NCBI GenBank assembly: GCA_963798855.1
Contig: CAWCUU010000002.1
Coordinates: 186,001 to 250,000 of the forward strand
Origin: CAWCUU01 sp963798855
GTDB taxonomy: Bacteria; Gemmatimonadota; Gemmatimonadetes; Longimicrobiales; RSA9
Length of the DNA: 64,000 nt
Direction: 5' to 3'
Shown piece after piece: positions 18,668 to 27,864 of the stretch (positions are counted from its first letter, which is position 1; each line of letters begins with the position of its first letter). The notes beneath the pieces were generated by a model, which was given only the letters and a program-made list of their open reading frames with translations, made no database searches and was not told the DNA's origin. Position numbers and translations under genes: made by a program.

Positions 18668-20388
18668 GAATGCGTTCCATGGCTTGGCAGCCCCAACCGC
18701 CGGCCGACGTCGCGGAACCGCTTCTCGGCCCTCAGCTCGTCGTAGAGCGGGTCGTTGCCGATCAGAAAAGCGGTGGCGCTCGGCTGGCGCTCGCCGGCCT
18801 CCACGACGTCGATCGCCCGCTCCAGGTCTCCGGTGCCGTAGACCGCAGCCGCACGATAGAGTGGATCGACGTAGCCGTCGCGAGCGATCTCATCGAGCCG
18901 GGCGAGCAGCGCCGCGGCGCGCTCCCGCCGGCCGGCCAGACCGATCACGCAAGCGCCGACGCCGACCATGAGCTGGCTCGAGGGAAGCAGCTCCAGCCCT
19001 TCCTCGCACGCTGCCACCGCCTCGTCGCGCCGGCCCTGCGCCAGCAGGTTCTCGCCGATGAACAGGTGAGCCAGCGCAAAATGTGGATACAGCTGGAGCA
19101 GCTCCGTGAGCTGTTGCACCGAGCCGCACGAGTCGTGCGCCCAGTACCGGACCCAGCCGAGCATGAAGTTCGTCCACGGGTCGAGCGGCGCGATCTCGAG
19201 CGCGCGCTCGGCGTGCTTCGCCGCCTCGACGTGGGCGCCCGTGATCGCGCGCTCCGCGGCCAGGTAGGCGTGCGCCTGCGCGTCGTCCGGACGGAGCGCC
19301 AGGGCGCGGCGCAACGCCGCATTCGCACCCGACCAGTCGCGCTCGAAGAAGAGCAGCAGGAGGCCGCGCGCGGTGTGGGTATCGCTCAGCTCGGGGTCGA
19401 GCGCCATCGCCCGCTCCACGGCTCCTCGCATGCGATCGTGGGCGCGCTCCGGCGCCGCCTCCGCGATCACGGCCTGCGTCCCCAGGCAGGACGCCAGACC
19501 GGCGTGCGCCGCGGCGAAGCCGGGGTCCAGCTCCACGGCTTCGCCGAAGCACGCGATCGCCTTCTCCAGTCCGGTCAACGTCCCGCGGAAGTGCACGCCC
19601 CGCAGGTAGGCTCGCAGCGCGGCGGGATCCGCGGGCGGCGCCGGCGGCCGTGCTCCGCCGGCGCCGTTCCCGCCGCCATTGGTCGTCGGAGGCTCGCACA
19701 GCAAATCCGCCAGCTCGACTGTCGGTCGCAGCCCGTAGTCCTCGGCCAGCCGCCGCTCGAATCCAGCGTAAGCCCGCGTCGCGCCCGACAGGTCCCCCTC
19801 GTGCGCGAGGCCGCGGACGAGGCGCTCGAGCGCGTCGCCGTACGTCGGCTCGATCTCGAGCGCGCGACGCAGCCAGCGCTCCGTGGCCGCCGATTCCCGG
19901 GCCCGCTCCGCGGAATCCGCCAGGACCAGCGCCGCCCGCAGCGCCATCCGTCGGTAGCGCTCCCGCCTGTCGTCCAGCCAGTGCTGGAACTCCGCCGCGT
20001 TGGAGAGGTGGAAAGCCTTCAGGAATTCGCCGCCGTACAGCCGCAGCGCGACGGCCGGACGACCCTCCGAGGCCGCGCGCTCGAAGGCGGTGGCGTCGCA
20101 GCGGAAACGGTCGCCGTCGATCTCGATCTCCTCCTTCCCCCGCGTCAGGAGGACGTCCTCCGGAAGCCGGCTCCGCAGCCGGTGAAGCGCCTGGCTCAGC
20201 GCGTTGCGGGCCCGGGCCTCGTCCATCTCCGGCCACAGCAGCCCGAGCAGCGCGTCGCGGCGGACCGGCGTCCCGATCCGCTCCCCGCCAATGTACGCGA
20301 GCAACGCCACGAGCTTGGGCTGGAGGCGGATCGCAGCCCCGCTGTCCCCGCTCAGACAGGCCGTTCCAAGAGTCCGGAACTCGATCAT
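18664..20388 (-). CDS. SARP-like BTAD transcriptional regulator with TPRs
   Basis: 574 aa. N-terminal winged helix of the OmpR/SARP type ('LQPKLVALLAYIGGER', 'RDALLGLLWPEMDEARARN'), then the bacterial transcriptional activation domain (BTAD, ~100-240; 'LYGGEFLKAFHLSNAAEFQ'), then TPR helices ('LRRALEIEPTYGDALERLV', 'ALDPELSDTHTARGLL') to the end. No membrane helix, unlike the two larger BTAD proteins at 33-43 kb. Binds DNA by direct repeats in known SARPs; target unknown. Divergent from the propeller lipoprotein at 20498, with a 109-base shared spacer. Confidence 0.87.
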   Translation of the reverse strand: MIEFRTLGTACLSGDSGAAIRLQPKLVALLAYIGGERIGTPVRRDALLGLLWPEMDEARARNALSQALHRLRSRLPEDVLLTRGKEEIEIDGDRFRCDATAFERAASEGRPAVALRLYGGEFLKAFHLSNAAEFQHWLDDRRERYRRMALRAALVLADSAERARESAATERWLRRALEIEPTYGDALERLVRGLAHEGDLSGATRAYAGFERRLAEDYGLRPTVELADLLCEPPTTNGGGNGAGGARPPAPPADPAALRAYLRGVHFRGTLTGLEKAIACFGEAVELDPGFAAAHAGLASCLGTQAVIAEAAPERAHDRMRGAVERAMALDPELSDTHTARGLLLLFFERDWSGANAALRRALALRPDDAQAHAYLAAERAITGAHVEAAKHAERALEIAPLDPWTNFMLGWVRYWAHDSCGSVQQLTELLQLYPHFALAHLFIGENLLAQGRRDEAVAACEEGLELLPSSQLMVGVGACVIGLAGRRERAAALLARLDEIARDGYVDPLYRAAAVYGTGDLERAIDVVEAGERQPSATAFLIGNDPLYDELRAEKRFRDVGRRLGLPSHGTHS

Positions 20389-20497
20389 TCAGGATGCCGG
20401 TCAGGGTTCGATAAGGATCCGGTAAGGACGACGGCTCACCGTGGACGGAAGTCACGTCCACTACGGACTATGCAAACGTTTGGCCCGGGAGGCCACC

Positions 20498-21562
20498 ATG
20501 CAGAAGCTCACGGCGATCCTTTCGATCGCCTTCCTCGCGTGCAGCGCCGACTCACAATCCCTCGCCCCGCCCACCGGCTCCTCACGCCCGGCCGCGGCAA
20601 AGCTCGTACCCGGAACCATCGAGACGCTCGCCACCTTCGACCGCGACGCCGGGCAGCGGCCGGAGGGCATCGCCATCGGCCCCCACGGCGAGATCTACGT
20701 CGCCATGCCGCGGCTAGGCCAGATCTGGGAGGTCGACCGAAACGGGGATCACGCCGTCTTCGCGACGATCGACCCCAATCCATCGACCGGAGCGCCGGGC
20801 GCGCTGGGGTTGGCCGTCGACGGCGGCGGCTACGTCTACGCCGCGCTCGCCTCGTTCAACCCCGACACGCACGGCGTCTACCGCATCTCGCCCGCGGGTG
20901 ACGCGACCCGCCTCGACGGCAGCAATCAGATCTCCTGGCCGAACGCGATCGGGCTGGACGAACGCGGCAACGTCTACATCACCGACACGTGCGTCGGCGT
21001 CTCGCCCGGCTGTGGAGGTGCCGTCTGGCACTATCCAGATGAACACGGCGGCACGAGCCCCTGGAGCGGCGACCCGCTCCTCGCCGGCACCGGCGCGCTC
21101 CACGCCATAATCGGCACGCCGACTCCGCTCGGGGCCAACGGCATCGCGTACTGGCGACACGGACTCTACGTCGCGAACACGGAGCAGGGCAGCGTCGTCC
21201 GCATCCCGATCCAGAGCGATGGCTCCGCCGGCGAAGCCCGCGTCCTGGCCCAGGCACCGGCGCTGTTCACCGTGGACGGCATCACGGTCGACGCCCGCGG
21301 CGACGTCTACGCGATGGTGATCGGAGCCGACCGGATCATCCGGATCGATCGCAGCAGCGGCGAGCTCGACGTCGTCGCCGATGCGAGCGACGGCCTCGAT
21401 CAGCCGGTGAACGCCGCGTTCGGAACCGTCGGATCGGACCGCCACACCCTCTACATCGCGGACTACGCGCTGTTCGACTTCGACCTCGTCTTTCCGACCG
21501 GCAGGCCGGACCGGCCGGGAGCGGGCGTGGTCAGCCTGTGGGAGGCGGTGCCGGGGCGGTAG
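20498..21562 (+). CDS. SMP-30/NHL-like beta-propeller lipoprotein
   Basis: 354 aa from ATG 20498 (GGGAGG six bases upstream). Lipobox 'FLAC|SADS' gives an acylated Cys. Propeller blades: 'PEGIAIGPHGEIYVAMPRLG', 'ALGLAVDGGGYVYAALASF', 'PNAIGLDERGNVYITDTCVG', 'VDGITVDARGDVYAMVIGA'. Gluconolactonase/SMP-30-like repeats but acting outside the cytoplasm; enzymatic role cannot be set. Possibly controlled by the divergent BTAD regulator. Confidence 0.8.
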   Translation: MQKLTAILSIAFLACSADSQSLAPPTGSSRPAAAKLVPGTIETLATFDRDAGQRPEGIAIGPHGEIYVAMPRLGQIWEVDRNGDHAVFATIDPNPSTGAPGALGLAVDGGGYVYAALASFNPDTHGVYRISPAGDATRLDGSNQISWPNAIGLDERGNVYITDTCVGVSPGCGGAVWHYPDEHGGTSPWSGDPLLAGTGALHAIIGTPTPLGANGIAYWRHGLYVANTEQGSVVRIPIQSDGSAGEARVLAQAPALFTVDGITVDARGDVYAMVIGADRIIRIDRSSGELDVVADASDGLDQPVNAAFGTVGSDRHTLYIADYALFDFDLVFPTGRPDRPGAGVVSLWEAVPGR

Positions 21563-21665
21563 GCGCGCTTAAGCCTGACGCCGCTGCTCGCGAGCAGCTT
21601 CGCTCGTCCCGGCACGCCACGAGCCGCTTGACACCGGGTGGCGGCCTCCTGACGTTTGACTCAGG

Positions 21666-22721
21666 ATGCCCCCCATGCCGCCCACTGTGGCCACGACCAG
21701 CACGCTGGCCATGCTTCGCACCGTCGAGTCCCGCGGCTTCGAGACAGTGGATCTGCTGGCCGCCGCGGGCCTCGAGCGCGCGGCCGTCGAGGATCCGGAT
21801 GTGCGCCTCCCGGGACCGACGGTGCTGATGCTGTGGAACGCGCTGCGCGAGCGGAGCGGCGACCCCGCGCTGCAGCTCTCGGCGCCCACCGGCCTGCCCT
21901 TCGGCGCCTACCGCGTCATCGACTACCTCGTCGATGCATCCGCGACGGTCGGGGAGGGCGTGCGGCGGTTCGCGCGGTTCTTCGGCCTGATCGCCGACGC
22001 GGTCTCGCTGACGGTCGAGGAACGCGGCGACGAGCACTGCCTCTGCCTCGCCCGCGCCGACGGCGGCGAGGTTCCCGCGCTCTACGTCGATTACGTCTTC
22101 GCGGCGCTGGTCGGCCGCATGCGGATGAGGATCCGCCCCGAGCTGCGCGTGCGCCGTGTCGACCTGCGCCGGGCCGAGCCGGCGGAAACCGCTCCGTACA
22201 CGGAGTGCTTCCGGGCGCCGGTCCGCTTCGCCGCGACGAACGACTGCCTGAGCTTCGACGCCGCCGAGTGGGACGCGCCCCTGGCCAACGCCGACTCGGC
22301 CCTGGCGCGCCTCCTGGAAGAGCATGCGCGGATGCTGTCCGAGCGCATTCCGGACGCACCCAACGGCTTCGTGGCCGAGGCGCGCCGCGCGCTGATCGCC
22401 GCACTCCCCGAGGAGGCGCAGGCCGCCGGCGTCGCGCGCGCCCTCCACGTCAGCCTACGGACACTGCAACGTCGGCTGGTCGCGGCCGGCACGACGTTCC
22501 GCGACCTTTCCGAGAGCGCGCGGCGCGGGCTCGCCGAGGCGTACCTCACCGACCATCGAGTATCGATCGCGGAGGTCGCGTTCCTGCTCGGCTTCAGCGA
22601 CCAGACCAGCTTCAACCGCGCCTTCCGTCGGTGGAGCGGCGTATCGCCCGGGGGGTGGCGCAAGCGAGCCGCGGGACGGGAGCGAGAGCCGCACGCACAT
22701 CGCGGCTGTCGCTCCCGCTGA
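21666..22721 (+). CDS. AraC-family transcriptional regulator
   Basis: 351 aa. N-terminal effector-binding domain of the Arabinose_bd/OruR type (~10-200), C-terminal AraC HTH (~250-335): 'VARALHVSLRTLQRRLVAAG', 'ISIAEVAFLLGFSDQTSFNRAF' is reduced here to its key part 'AEVAFLLGFSDQTSF', and 'RRWSGVSPGGWRK'. ATG 21675 has AGGA eight bases upstream and is an alternative start. Target genes unknown; the neighbours on either side are divergent or convergent. Confidence 0.87.
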   Translation: MPPMPPTVATTSTLAMLRTVESRGFETVDLLAAAGLERAAVEDPDVRLPGPTVLMLWNALRERSGDPALQLSAPTGLPFGAYRVIDYLVDASATVGEGVRRFARFFGLIADAVSLTVEERGDEHCLCLARADGGEVPALYVDYVFAALVGRMRMRIRPELRVRRVDLRRAEPAETAPYTECFRAPVRFAATNDCLSFDAAEWDAPLANADSALARLLEEHARMLSERIPDAPNGFVAEARRALIAALPEEAQAAGVARALHVSLRTLQRRLVAAGTTFRDLSESARRGLAEAYLTDHRVSIAEVAFLLGFSDQTSFNRAFRRWSGVSPGGWRKRAAGREREPHAHRGCRSR

Positions 22722-22741
22722 GCGGAATCCGGCCGCCTCTG

Positions 22742-23455
22742 TCAGAAGCGCAGATTCACATCGAGCGTCGCGTAGGCGGGCAGCAGCTGGTGGTCGCCTT
22801 CCCGGTCGCGCGCCTGGCCGGCCCGCAGCACGAGGTCGTAACGCCCGAACGAGACGCCTCCCGCCGCGCCGAGCCGGATGTTGGCGCCCGTGTCCGAGTA
22901 CCAGCCGTCGCGCGCGTCGAGGTAGTACGTCACGCGGTAGTAGTCGCTGTGCGTGACGTGCGTCGCGATCGCGCCATCGTAGCCGCTCTCGGCGGCGACG
23001 AACCAGCGCGGCTTCCAGTAGCCGCCGAGTAGCACGCCATCCGCCGCGAGGCTCGTCAGCCGGCCCATCGGGTTCGTCGTCCCCCGCAGGCTCCCGCCCA
23101 GACCGCCGATCAGCCGCCAGCGGGACTGTCCCACGATGTCGACGGTCGCGCCAATGCGCGTGTCGTAATCGCGCGAATCCGCCTCGGCCCACGGCGCCGT
23201 CACGCTGCCGGACAGGAGCAGGGTCCGACCGCCGAGCGCCAAGACTCGGCTGTAGCCGAAGCCGGCAATGAACCCGTAGTCGACGCCGACGCGCACGTGG
23301 GCAATGTTCGGTCGGTCCTGGTCGAGCGCGGCGCGATTGACGATCACCTGTCCGGCCCCGTCGGCCGGACAGGTGAGCGACAGCCCGATGGCGACGACCA
23401 AAGCGAGGAATGACCACGCCGCGGCGCTCGCGCGCCTCACGTTCCGGGTCCTCAT
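22742..23455 (-). CDS. Exported beta-barrel-like protein, unknown function
   Basis: 237 aa from ATG 23455; ATGA overlap (23452-23455) with the stop of the lipoprotein hydrolase, and a GGGGAGG ribosome site inside that gene. Signal peptide 'AWSFLALVVAIGLSLTC'. The rest alternates short beta-strands rich in Tyr, Gly and Arg ('IAHVRVGVDYGFIAGFGYSR', 'RVTYYLDARDGWYSD', 'YATLDVNLRF'), ending in Phe as outer-membrane barrels do. Probably a small outer membrane protein; no specific family recognised. Confidence 0.65.
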   Translation of the reverse strand: MRTRNVRRASAAAWSFLALVVAIGLSLTCPADGAGQVIVNRAALDQDRPNIAHVRVGVDYGFIAGFGYSRVLALGGRTLLLSGSVTAPWAEADSRDYDTRIGATVDIVGQSRWRLIGGLGGSLRGTTNPMGRLTSLAADGVLLGGYWKPRWFVAAESGYDGAIATHVTHSDYYRVTYYLDARDGWYSDTGANIRLGAAGGVSFGRYDLVLRAGQARDREGDHQLLPAYATLDVNLRF

Positions 23456-24471
23456 GATGCACCTCCCCCGAAGCCAATGCGCTGGAAGTACGCCCGCACG
23501 TGAGCCAGGTAATCGGCCGGCCGCTCCCAGATCATCTCGTGACCCACCCCGGCGATCGTCTCGATCGTCGCATCCGGGTAGCTCGAAGCCAGCTCCTGCT
23601 GCTGCTCGAGTGGCATCGATTCGTTCAGCTCGCCGCGCAGAAACAGCACGGGCCGGCTGAACGCACCGAGATCGGTCGTCCAGTCGAAACCCTGGTCCTC
23701 GACCAGGTCGAAGAGCTTGCGGTTCACCACGAAGCCGGCCCGCCACGAGGGCGACGGATTGTCGGAGTCGAGGTGCTCCGCCGGCGTGCCGCCGGCGCTC
23801 GCCGCCATCGCCATGTAATCGGCGCGCGCGTGGTCCGCCGGCGACATGAATCGGTAGAGCCAGGTCGCGTCGTTCACCTTCTCGCCGAGGATGTCGAGCG
23901 AGCCCATCAGGTCGTCCATGTAGTGATCGAGCTGGCGCTTCGTGAACGCGCCGGGCTCGCTAAGGATCGCGCCCTGGATGCGGCCGCCGTAATCGCCGTA
24001 CTCGTTGATGAACCACGTCGCGTACATCGCCCCCCACGAGTGGCCGATGAAGACGATCGGCTGATCGGGCCGGCTCGTGTAATGCTCGATGACGAGGCGC
24101 AGGTCCTCGAGGTACAGGTCCAGCGTGTAGATGTGCGCGTCGTGCCGCTGCGAGAGGCCCGCGCCGCGCTGGTCCCAGAAGACGACGTAGAAGCCGTCCG
24201 CCGCCAGATCCTGGAGCGCCAGCAGGTTGCGGTAGTCGCTGCCCGGCCCCCCGTGCAGGACCATGATCATCGGATCCGCCGGATCGCCGAACGTCTGGGA
24301 GTGCAGCAGCGTCCCCGCGACCGCAATGTGCGGCAGCAGCGGGTTCTCCTCGACCGTCTGCGGCACGAGGTTGCCGGGCTCGTCGGGGTCGAGCAGCCCG
24401 CCGCACGCCGTGAGCGCCAGCGCGAGCGCCGCGACGACGAGCCCGACCGGGAGTCGTTTGGGCGAGTACAT
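23452..24471 (-). CDS. Lipoprotein alpha/beta hydrolase (proline iminopeptidase-like)
   Basis: 339 aa from ATG 24471 (GGAGG upstream). Lipobox 'ALTACGG'. Alpha/beta hydrolase: oxyanion 'LHGGPGSDYRN', 'VFWDQRGAGLSQ', nucleophile elbow 'FIGHSWGAMYA', acid 'LFLRGELNES', catalytic His in 'AGVGHEMIW'. 'HGGPG' with 'DQRG' places it near the S33 proline iminopeptidases. Anchored in an envelope membrane. Overlaps the barrel-like gene downstream. Confidence 0.85.
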   Translation of the reverse strand: MYSPKRLPVGLVVAALALALTACGGLLDPDEPGNLVPQTVEENPLLPHIAVAGTLLHSQTFGDPADPMIMVLHGGPGSDYRNLLALQDLAADGFYVVFWDQRGAGLSQRHDAHIYTLDLYLEDLRLVIEHYTSRPDQPIVFIGHSWGAMYATWFINEYGDYGGRIQGAILSEPGAFTKRQLDHYMDDLMGSLDILGEKVNDATWLYRFMSPADHARADYMAMAASAGGTPAEHLDSDNPSPSWRAGFVVNRKLFDLVEDQGFDWTTDLGAFSRPVLFLRGELNESMPLEQQQELASSYPDATIETIAGVGHEMIWERPADYLAHVRAYFQRIGFGGGAS

Positions 24472-24592
24472 CGGAACGTCCTCCGTGAGGGGAGAGGGGC
24501 TCGCCCGCGATGGGGCGCGCCCTGCGTTTCCGATAACTCTCACCCGCGGCCCCGGTCTTGTCTTGACACTGCGCGCCGCTTTTTTTGACGAT

Positions 24593-24610
24593 TCGCGCCA
24601 AATGGCGCGA
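24593..24610. promoter_or_regulatory. Palindrome in divergent spacer
   Basis: TCGCGCCA-AA-TGGCGCGA: eight-base arms, two-base spacer, between the divergent hydrolase and LLM genes. Adjacent AT-rich stretch 24577-24595 has a T-run and TTGACA at 24563-24568, so this is the promoter region; the palindrome is a possible repressor site. Confidence 0.45.
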
Positions 24611-24707
24611 CGAGCGCCTCGATCGGCAGACCGGCGATCTGCCATCCGACCGATCGGAGTACGCCGCGGAGCGGAACAGCGACAGCCGTGCGGACTATCA
24701 TGCGCCC

Positions 24708-25709
24708 ATGGCCAATCTGCCCCTTTCCGTTCTCGACCTCGCGCCGATCGCGTCCGGCTCCTCCGGACCCGAGGCGCTGCGCGAGTCGCTCGCACTCGCT
24801 CGCCTCGCCGAGTCGCTCGGCTACAGCCGCTACTGGTTCGCCGAGCACCACGGCATGCCGAGCATCGCGAGCTCCGCGCCCGAGATCCTGATCGACCGCG
24901 TCGCCTGCTCGACCGAGCGCATCCGTGTCGGCTCCGGCGGGATCATGCTGCAGAACCACGCGCCGCTGCAGGTCGCGGAGGCGTTCCATACGCTCGCCGC
25001 GCTGCACCCCGGCCGCATCGACCTCGGCATCGGCCGCGCGCCGGGCACGGATCCCACGACCTCGGCCGCGCTGCGCCCGTTCGACCCGTCCCGCTTCGCC
25101 GAGCAGATGGCCGAGCTGATCGGGCTCTCGCGCGGGGACCTGCCACCCGACCACCCCTTCACGCGCGTGCGCGTGGTACCTTCCGAGGTCCGGCTGCCCC
25201 CGATCTGGATGCTCGGGTCCAGCGGCGGCAGCGCCCGCTTCGCCGGCGAGATGGGGCTCGGCTACGGCTTCGCCAGCCATTTCAGCCCAGCGCCGGCGCT
25301 GCCCGCGATCCGCGCCTACCGCGAGGCGTTCCGGCCGTCGGAGGACTTCCCCCGGCCGCACGTCATCCTCGCCATGGCGGTCGTCTGCGCACCGACGCGG
25401 GAGGAGGCCGACCGCGTCGCCGCCTCATCGGACCTGCTCTGGGTCCGGATCCGGCGTCAGGAGTTCCTGCCGATCCCGACGCCGGAGGAGGCGCTCGCCT
25501 ATCCCTATACGCCCGCGGAGCGCGCGGTGGCGGAGGAGCGGAGGCGGCTGACGGTCGTGGGAGATCCCGACACGGTGAGCGACCGCATTCTCGCCGCCGT
25601 CGAGGAGACCCGCCCCGACGAGGTCATGGTCACGACGACCGCGCACGACCCCGCCGCGCGGCGAAGGTCGTACGAGCTGCTCGCGGACGCGCTCGATCCG
25701 AAGCCGTGA
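24708..25709 (+). CDS. LLM-class flavin-dependent oxidoreductase
   Basis: 333 aa from ATG 24708. Luciferase-like monooxygenase of the YhbW/MsnO8 group: 'LSVLDLAPIASGSS', 'YSRYWFAEHHGMPSIAS', 'VGSGGIMLQNHAPLQVAE', 'RIDLGIGRAPGTDP', 'WMLGSSGGSARFAGEMGLGY'. Uses reduced FMN from a separate reductase; substrate unknown. No F420-type signature is apparent. Confidence 0.9.
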   Translation: MANLPLSVLDLAPIASGSSGPEALRESLALARLAESLGYSRYWFAEHHGMPSIASSAPEILIDRVACSTERIRVGSGGIMLQNHAPLQVAEAFHTLAALHPGRIDLGIGRAPGTDPTTSAALRPFDPSRFAEQMAELIGLSRGDLPPDHPFTRVRVVPSEVRLPPIWMLGSSGGSARFAGEMGLGYGFASHFSPAPALPAIRAYREAFRPSEDFPRPHVILAMAVVCAPTREEADRVAASSDLLWVRIRRQEFLPIPTPEEALAYPYTPAERAVAEERRRLTVVGDPDTVSDRILAAVEETRPDEVMVTTTAHDPAARRRSYELLADALDPKP

Positions 25710-25728
25710 ACGCCGTGCGGCTTCGGCG

Positions 25729-27057
25729 TCAACCGCTGCGGGTCGCGACGGATGCGCTGGAGCCGGCGCCGCGTGAGTCGGCGAAACGGATCACGACGAC
25801 CACGCCCGAAGCGATCGTGATGATCCCGACGGCCGCGATCGCGGCACCCATCCCGGCGAGGTCCGCCAGCACGCCGGCGACCACCGCGCCCGCCACGTAG
25901 CCGAGGTCCCGCCAGAGGCGGTACACGCCGACGGCGGTGCTGCGCCAGGATGGGCGTGCAATGTCGCCCACGGCCGCGAGCAGAGCAGGATAGACCAGCG
26001 CCGTTCCGACACCCAGAGCCGCGAGCTCGAGACCCCATGGCGCGAAGCCCTCCGTCGCGGCAATGGCCAGGAGCGATACGCCCTGCAGCGTCATGCCCGC
26101 CACGATCAACCACTTCCTCCCCCAGCGGTCGCTCAGGGCGCCCGTAGCGAGCTGGCCCACGCCCCACACGGCGGGGTACGCGGCGACGAGGACCGCGACA
26201 TCCCGTAGCGGCAGGCCGGCCGCCCGGAAAAAGAGAGGGAAGATCCCCCACGCGAGCCCGTCATTGAGGTTGTTGACGAACCCGGCCTGGCTCACGCTGA
26301 ACAGGCGACGGTCCGACCAGAGCGACCGCCGGAGCACCTGTCCGAGGCGTAGCCGCGGGCCGGCGGCCGCGCCACCCGTCGTCGCGTCCTCGACACGGGC
26401 GTGCGCCGACGTATCGCGCACGAAGACCGCCGCCAGGAACAAACCCACGCACGCCACGGCGACGCCCAGGTAGGCCGGTCCCGCGCGCAACCCCCAGCGC
26501 GCCGCAGCGAAGCCGCTCGCCAGCGAAGCCACGGCCACTGCCAGATATCCCGCGAACTCGTTCAGCCCCATCGCGAAGCCGCGCCGCCGCGGACCCGCGA
26601 GATCGATCTTCATGACCACGGTCATCGACCACGCGAGCCCCTGGCTGACCCCCAGCAGCGCGTTCGCCGCGACGATCCACGCCCAGCTCGGCGCCCAGCC
26701 GACGGCGAACGGCACCGGTATCGCGAGCAGCCAGCCCGCGATGAGAGTCCAGCGCCGACCACGCGCCTCGCCGAGCCACCCCGCCGCCAGATTCGCGATC
26801 GCCTTCGCCAGACCGAAGGTCGCGACGAACGAGAGCGCCATGGTCGCCGACGCGATCCCGAAATCGGCCGCCGCGACCAGCGGAAGCGTCGCCCGCTCGA
26901 GACCGACCATCGCCCCGACGAATCCGTTTACCACGACCAGCAGCGTGAACTGCCGCCAGTTCGCCCCGAGACCCAGCCGCACGTGCCTCGCCGGGCCACC
27001 CGCCTGAACGTCGGCTCCGCGCCGCTCGAGCACGGGCGACACGCCCGGGTCGGTCAT
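25729..27057 (-). CDS. MFS transporter, drug/metalloid efflux type
   Basis: 442 aa from ATG 27057. Twelve-helix pattern in two halves. Conserved pieces: 'NGFVGAMVGLERATLPLVA', 'SFVATFGLAKAIANLAAG', 'LGVSQGLAWSMTVVMKIDLA', 'FVNNLNDGLAWGIFPLFF', 'GALSDRWGRKWLIVAG' (motif A of the second half). Lies 34 bases after the ArsR-rhodanese gene on the same strand, so it is probably the exporter under that regulator. Substrate unknown; context suggests arsenic, antimony or an organic or sulfur/selenium compound. Confidence 0.85.
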   Translation of the reverse strand: MTDPGVSPVLERRGADVQAGGPARHVRLGLGANWRQFTLLVVVNGFVGAMVGLERATLPLVAAADFGIASATMALSFVATFGLAKAIANLAAGWLGEARGRRWTLIAGWLLAIPVPFAVGWAPSWAWIVAANALLGVSQGLAWSMTVVMKIDLAGPRRRGFAMGLNEFAGYLAVAVASLASGFAAARWGLRAGPAYLGVAVACVGLFLAAVFVRDTSAHARVEDATTGGAAAGPRLRLGQVLRRSLWSDRRLFSVSQAGFVNNLNDGLAWGIFPLFFRAAGLPLRDVAVLVAAYPAVWGVGQLATGALSDRWGRKWLIVAGMTLQGVSLLAIAATEGFAPWGLELAALGVGTALVYPALLAAVGDIARPSWRSTAVGVYRLWRDLGYVAGAVVAGVLADLAGMGAAIAAVGIITIASGVVVVIRFADSRGAGSSASVATRSG

Positions 27058-27091
27058 CCCGATTGGCGCCCGATGTCGACGGCGCGCACGA

Positions 27092-27763
27092 TCATCCGCC
27101 CCTGTCAGCGGTGACCGGGAACCCCTCCGCCTGCCATTCCGGTAGACCCTCGTCCGTCCGACGTGCGCGGTAGCCGTGCCGGCGCAGGATCGCCACCGCT
27201 TCGACCGCGAATACGCAGTACGGCCCTCGGCAGTAGGCGATGACCTCGTTCTCTTTCGGAACCTCGTCCAGCCGACGCTCCAGCTCGGCCACCGGAATCG
27301 ACAGCGCGCCCGGGATGTGTGCCGAGTCGTACTCGAACCGCGGCCGCACATCGAGCACAGTCACCTCCCCATCGCGGAGCCGCCGGCGAAGCTCCCCGAG
27401 ACTCACCGCATCGAGCTCGTCGCGACGTCCGAGATAAAGCGACGCCACCTGCTCCACCTCGGCGAGGCGAGCGTGCGCCACCGTCTTGAGCGAACGCAGC
27501 AGGTGAAACACCCCCTGGTCCGCCAGCCGGTAGTGGACGTGCGTCCCATCTCGCCGCGTCTCCACCAGACGCGCCTCGCGAAGCACGCGCAGGTGCGCGC
27601 TCGTGTTCTTCAGCGGGGTCGACGCTTCGGACGCGAGAAGCTCGACCGTCTTCGAACCCTGGCTGAGCAGATCCAGCAACTCGATCCGCTTCGGGCTCGC
27701 GATGGCGTGTCCGATGCGCGCGAATTGCGCGTAGAGCGGGTCCTTCAACTGTCGGTGGGGCAT
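27092..27763 (-). CDS. ArsR-family regulator fused to rhodanese domain
   Basis: 223 aa. Residues ~8-95: ArsR winged helix ('KRIELLDLLSQGSKTVELLA', 'LKNTSAHLRVLREARLVET', 'GTHVHYRLADQ'). Residues ~125-220: rhodanese domain ('VTVLDVRPRFEYDSAHIPGA', active-site loop 'AYCRGPYCVFAVEA', with catalytic Cys). Such fusions are thought to link persulfide or polysulfide (or metalloid) status to transcription. AAGGAG sits 6 bases before the ATG. The promoter (-35 TTGACG, -10 TATAGT) overlaps a dyad, so it is probably autoregulated and also controls the divergent methyltransferase and the downstream MFS gene. Confidence 0.9.
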   Translation of the reverse strand: MPHRQLKDPLYAQFARIGHAIASPKRIELLDLLSQGSKTVELLASEASTPLKNTSAHLRVLREARLVETRRDGTHVHYRLADQGVFHLLRSLKTVAHARLAEVEQVASLYLGRRDELDAVSLGELRRRLRDGEVTVLDVRPRFEYDSAHIPGALSIPVAELERRLDEVPKENEVIAYCRGPYCVFAVEAVAILRRHGYRARRTDEGLPEWQAEGFPVTADRGG

Positions 27764-27778
27764 CGCACTCCTTGCGGC

Positions 27779-27819
27779 TTAATCCAATGGACTATAGATT
27801 ATCGGAATAGCCGCGTCAA
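27779..27819 (-). promoter_or_regulatory. ArsR-gene promoter with overlapping dyad operator
   Basis: Minus strand: -35 TTGACG (27814-27819), 17-base spacer, -10 TATAGT (27791-27796). A dyad TTAATC-N12-GATTAT (27779-27802, one mismatch in the arms) covers the -10 box, the usual position for an ArsR operator. The same AT-rich dyad is upstream of the divergent methyltransferase gene. Confidence 0.65.
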
Positions 27820-27864
27820 GAACCGAACCCCGGCGTTCCGCCACAACCTCCAGGATTCGGAATC

